DNA of 64,000 nucleotides from Sulfurovum sp. Its GTDB lineage: Bacteria; Campylobacterota; Campylobacteria; Campylobacterales; Sulfurovaceae. Position numbers and translations under genes: made by a program. Location: positions 61,055-125,054 of the forward strand of contig JAJPEU010000009.1 of NCBI GenBank assembly GCA_021166685.1, given 5' to 3'. The notes beneath the pieces are model-generated. The model ran no database searches, had not been told where the DNA came from, and saw only the letters and a list, made by a program, of their open reading frames with translations. Positions 60,768-64,000 of this stretch are shown here, one piece after another (the first letter of the stretch is position 1; the number at the start of each line of letters is the position of its first letter).

Positions 60768-61955
60768 TTGGCAAATTTTGCGCTCAAATATCGCCCTAAA
60801 ACATTAGATGAGCTTATGGGGCAGCCACATCTGGTGCATCCCTCCTCGCCTTTAAGAAAGTTAATTGAAGCCGATGCGCTTTTGCACACTTTTTTTTATG
60901 GGCCTCCGGGATCCGGAAAAACAACACTTGCGCGCGCAATTGCATCACAACTTGATAAACCATTTTATGAGATGAATGCGACGACCCTCAAAATAGAACA
61001 ATTACGTCAAATCTTCAAAGAATATGCCTATGCATTGCAAAAACCGCTTATTTTTATTGATGAAGTACACCGCTTAAGTAAAAATCAACAAGAGGTGCTT
61101 TTGCCTTTTATGGAAAACCAAGCTGCTCTCATTATCGGGGCATCCACCGAAAACCCTTATTATTCACTCACTGCTGCAATGCGTTCACGTTCTCATCTCA
61201 TTGAACTCAAGCCCCTTGGCACAAAAGATATGGCAATTTATCTTGAGAAAATACTAAATGCAGAAAATATTTCAATAGAAGAAGAAGCAAAAAAATATTT
61301 AATTTTTTCAAGCGGAGGAGATGCGAGGGCCATGCTAAATCTACTTGAAACTGCAAGCATAATTGAGGGGCCGATCACACTTCATACACTCAAACAAATA
61401 AGATCTCATGCCGTACAGGCAGGAAGCTCAGAAAGCGAAAGTCACTACGAACTAACATCAGCCATGATAAAAAGTATACGCGGAAGTGATATTGATGCGG
61501 CTATTTATTATCTATCCAGGTTGGTGGACGGGGGGGAGCCTGCAGAATTTATTGCTAGACGTTTAGCTATCCTGGCCAGTGAAGATATAGGCAACGCAAA
61601 TCCCCACGCACTCAATCTCTCCAGTTCTGTGCTGAACATTGTTAAGCATATCGGTTATCCTGAGGCAAGAATAACACTTTCCCAATTGGTTATCTACCTT
61701 GCCTCTTCCCCTAAGTCAAATGCGGCCTATTTGGCCATAAATCATGCCTTGCAAACCCTAAAAGAAGAGGAAGCCGCCCCCGTCCCCCCTCACATCAAAA
61801 CACATGCGAAAGCATATCTCTATCCTCATGATTTTGGAGGATGGATAAAACAAGATTACCTCACAAAACCCAAAAAGTTTTACCAAACAAAACAGATAGG
61901 TTTTGAAAAAACTCTTTTTGAGTGGCATGAAAAAATAACATCCCAAAAGAAATAA
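60768..61955 (+). CDS. rarA: Replication-associated recombination protein A (AAA ATPase)
   Basis: LMGQPHLVHPSSPLRKLIEADALLHTFFYGPPGSGKTTLARAIA; TTG start. Confidence 0.93.
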   Translation: MANFALKYRPKTLDELMGQPHLVHPSSPLRKLIEADALLHTFFYGPPGSGKTTLARAIASQLDKPFYEMNATTLKIEQLRQIFKEYAYALQKPLIFIDEVHRLSKNQQEVLLPFMENQAALIIGASTENPYYSLTAAMRSRSHLIELKPLGTKDMAIYLEKILNAENISIEEEAKKYLIFSSGGDARAMLNLLETASIIEGPITLHTLKQIRSHAVQAGSSESESHYELTSAMIKSIRGSDIDAAIYYLSRLVDGGEPAEFIARRLAILASEDIGNANPHALNLSSSVLNIVKHIGYPEARITLSQLVIYLASSPKSNAAYLAINHALQTLKEEEAAPVPPHIKTHAKAYLYPHDFGGWIKQDYLTKPKKFYQTKQIGFEKTLFEWHEKITSQKK

Positions 61956-62017
61956 CACAATTTTGACACTTTTCTGTGCTATAATTAATTAGTTATATAA
62001 TTGAATTAGGAGAATGA

Positions 62018-62296
62018 ATGAAGCTCAAAATAGTAAAATTTGTGATTGCAAGTGGTGCATGTATCATTGGATTGAGTGGTTGCACAGGGCAAGAAGCTGT
62101 TCCTAGTAATGCAACCCAAACAGGTGCAGTGACAGGTGCGTTAGCAGGTTCTGTAATCGGGTACAATACTTCAGGACACAACAAGGGCCAACGTGCTGTT
62201 ATAGGTGGTCTTCTTGGTGCAGCTGCCGGCGGTGCAATTGGTCATGCAATAGACAATCAAAATCCAGAACCTGTAGAAACTGGCGGCTGGGAATAA
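62018..62296 (+). CDS. Glycine-zipper lipoprotein
   Basis: IIGLSGCTGQEAVPSNATQTGAVTGALAGSVIGYNTSGHNKGQRAVIGGLLGAAAGGAIGHAID. Confidence 0.8.
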   Translation: MKLKIVKFVIASGACIIGLSGCTGQEAVPSNATQTGAVTGALAGSVIGYNTSGHNKGQRAVIGGLLGAAAGGAIGHAIDNQNPEPVETGGWE

Positions 62297-62330
62297 CTTT
62301 TAATACAAAATATACAAAAAGGAGAGTGAT

Positions 62331-63044
62331 ATGAAATTATTTAAACCTGTGATTGCCTCTACAGTAGTGGCATTCATGCTAAGCGGATGCTATAACGAAC
62401 CTGGATTAACACAAGATACAAGTTATGATCGAACCAAAACAGGTGCTGCAACCGGTGCATTGGCAGGCGCACTGATAGGATACAATACTAAAGGGCACGA
62501 TAAGGGACAAAGAGCTCTTATTGGAGGTCTTTTGGGTGCTGCAGCAGGCGGCGCAATCGGATACAGTTTAGACCAGCAAGCTAATGAAATAGCTCGTGCG
62601 CTAGGAACAGGGGTGGACAACGATCCTCTTGCTGTACTTGACCCGCAAAGAGACATTATCGTTTCAAAAACAAATAATTATGTAAAAATCATGTTTAGGG
62701 ACCGCATGATGTTTGCCACTGATTCGTCAAATCTGCAGTCAAATGCACGCTATAAAGTAAATAAGGTAGCACAGCTCTTGCAAAATTATCCGCAAACCGT
62801 AGTGGGAGTCGCAGGCTTTACCGATAATCAAGGAAGCTATGAGTACAACCAAGGACTTTCAGAAAGGAGAGCAGCTTCTGTAGCTAATATACTTGCTGTA
62901 AACGGCCGTCCTTTAACTAAAGGGTGTTCCTACAATAAAGCTATAGCTCCGAATGATACTGCAGAAAATAGGGCTCTTAACAGACGTGTAGAGGTGTATT
63001 TGTATGCAGATAGAAATAAGATGAGCGATCCCTGCTACCAATAG
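62331..63044 (+). CDS. Glycine-zipper plus OmpA-like peptidoglycan-binding lipoprotein
   Basis: GALAGALIGYNTKGHDKGQRALIGGLLGAAAGGAIGYSLD; VVGVAGFTDNQGSYEYNQGLSERRAASVANIL. Confidence 0.9.
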   Translation: MKLFKPVIASTVVAFMLSGCYNEPGLTQDTSYDRTKTGAATGALAGALIGYNTKGHDKGQRALIGGLLGAAAGGAIGYSLDQQANEIARALGTGVDNDPLAVLDPQRDIIVSKTNNYVKIMFRDRMMFATDSSNLQSNARYKVNKVAQLLQNYPQTVVGVAGFTDNQGSYEYNQGLSERRAASVANILAVNGRPLTKGCSYNKAIAPNDTAENRALNRRVEVYLYADRNKMSDPCYQ

Positions 63045-63068
63045 CATAAAGATCTAATATAAATAAAA

Positions 63069-63500
63069 TTACTTCAACGAGTCAAGCTTTTGCTTGGCTT
63101 GTTCTGCATTTAATGTGCCTTCAAAAAATTGGCCTTCTGTTTCATTGATCACATTTAAAAGTTTTGTCTGAAACAACTCACCCCTGATTCTTTCGTTCGC
63201 AAAATGTTTCATTTCACCAAAATCAGGGAAAAGCTTTAGAAATTCTTTTTTTAGTTTGCTGTGTTGCCATGCTTCAATTTGTGTTTTTTCATCAATATCT
63301 GACACTATTAAAATATCTCTGCCTACGCTATCAACACTTTGATATTTATCGTACTTATGTTCCAATATGTAATCATTATTACTAAATTTATCATCTTCTT
63401 TTTGAATATCACCAACGAAACTGGTTATAAAATAAATAAACCCTATCCCCACAATCACAAACAAAATAAATGTCTTATCCATCTTTAAATCCTCAAACAA
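63069..63500 (-). CDS. Hypothetical membrane-anchored protein
   Basis: N-terminal TM MDKTFILFVIVGIGFIYFITSFV; no family recognised. Confidence 0.5.
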   Translation of the reverse strand: MFEDLKMDKTFILFVIVGIGFIYFITSFVGDIQKEDDKFSNNDYILEHKYDKYQSVDSVGRDILIVSDIDEKTQIEAWQHSKLKKEFLKLFPDFGEMKHFANERIRGELFQTKLLNVINETEGQFFEGTLNAEQAKQKLDSLK

Positions 63501-63591
63501 ATTGGAATAAATATAAAAAATATTATACTATAAATTCGTAATTAGAATTGATGAAGTGATAATGAAAAAATTGAAGTTGAATGAAAAGAAG

Positions 63592-63614
63592 TGGTGCGGA
63601 TGAGAGGACTCGAA
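63592..63614 (-). repeat. tRNA 3'-end fragment (att-like remnant, probable tRNA-Leu)
   Basis: Minus strand TTCGAGTCCTCTCATCCGCACCA = T-loop, 3' T-stem, acceptor CATCCGC, A, CCA; adjacent sequence cannot form the 5' half. Confidence 0.75.
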
Positions 63615-63722
63615 CTGGATAACTTAAGATTTTTTACAATTCATTACAATATAAAACCACCCGAAAAATAGGGCTCTTTAATCTTTTTGAAACTTTTTCA
63701 ATGTATAATAATTCCATGAGTC

Positions 63723-63758
63723 GGTATCCCCCAAGGTATCCCCCAAAGTATCCCCCAA
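63723..63758. repeat. Three tandem 12-bp repeats RGTATCCCCCAA
   Basis: ggtatcccccaa ggtatcccccaa agtatcccccaa. Confidence 0.9.
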
Positions 63759-63783
63759 AATTCTAAGAATATGAGAGGCAAAA

Positions 63784-64000
63784 ATGGCCATTGATCTAAA
63801 AGACTTCAAACAGACAAAATACCCAGGTCTTTATAAAAGTATTGCCAAAGACAAAACAAAGGGATATAAATATCTGATGTGGTCAAAAATAGACGGCAAA
63901 TTACATAAAAAGATTATTGGTTGCAGCGAAACAGACAAGCTAACGGACAGACAAGCAAAAGACAAGCTCGAAAAGATCAAAGCAGACATAGAAGCAGGCT
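63784..64000 (+). CDS. Tyrosine-recombinase/phage integrase N-terminal part (truncated by window end)
   Basis: MAIDLKDFKQTKYPGLYKSIAKDKTKGYKYLMWSKIDGKLHKKIIGCSETDKLTDRQAKDKLEKIKADIEAG, typical integrase arm-binding domain; next to tRNA fragment. Confidence 0.75.
   Translation, partial: MAIDLKDFKQTKYPGLYKSIAKDKTKGYKYLMWSKIDGKLHKKIIGCSETDKLTDRQAKDKLEKIKADIEAG

Noticed and set aside
63723-63758. CRISPR-like array
   Set aside because: Repeats are 12 bp, contiguous without spacers and only three copies; no cas genes visible.

Overview
AT-rich bacterial chromosome segment. Gene order and protein families point to a Campylobacterota (Sulfurovum/Sulfurimonas-like) genome; this is inferred from content, not from a search. 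Most of the window is core genome: an S10-spc-alpha ribosomal supercluster (rpsJ to rplQ, including secY, map, infA, rpmJ and rpoA, no rpmD seen), thrS-infC-rpmI-rplT, a cyd operon, nrdA/nrdB, purB, hisF, rsmA-RNase J, kdsD and rarA, plus ffs (4.5S/SRP RNA) and six tRNAs. The accessory-looking parts are the left end (TtpC-like TolQ/ExbB + DUF3450 module next to a beta-helix protein and a triple-Ig lipoprotein) and the extreme right edge (a tRNA 3'-end fragment, 12-bp tandem repeats and a truncated integrase, i.e. the boundary of an integrated element that continues outside the window). The clearest unlabelled signals are: two perfect 16-bp parS sites inside coding sequences; the integrative-element boundary; 11-bp-phased TGTTAYC direct repeats upstream of both left-end operons; several perfect inverted repeats around nrdA-ppnP-nrdB; and unlisted small ORFs (CydX-like, rpmJ, a 32-aa membrane peptide coupled to rlmN, a 42-aa ORF with its 3' end duplicated upstream). 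I did not find a clear new defence or CRISPR-type system. All functional names rest on recognising protein motifs by eye.
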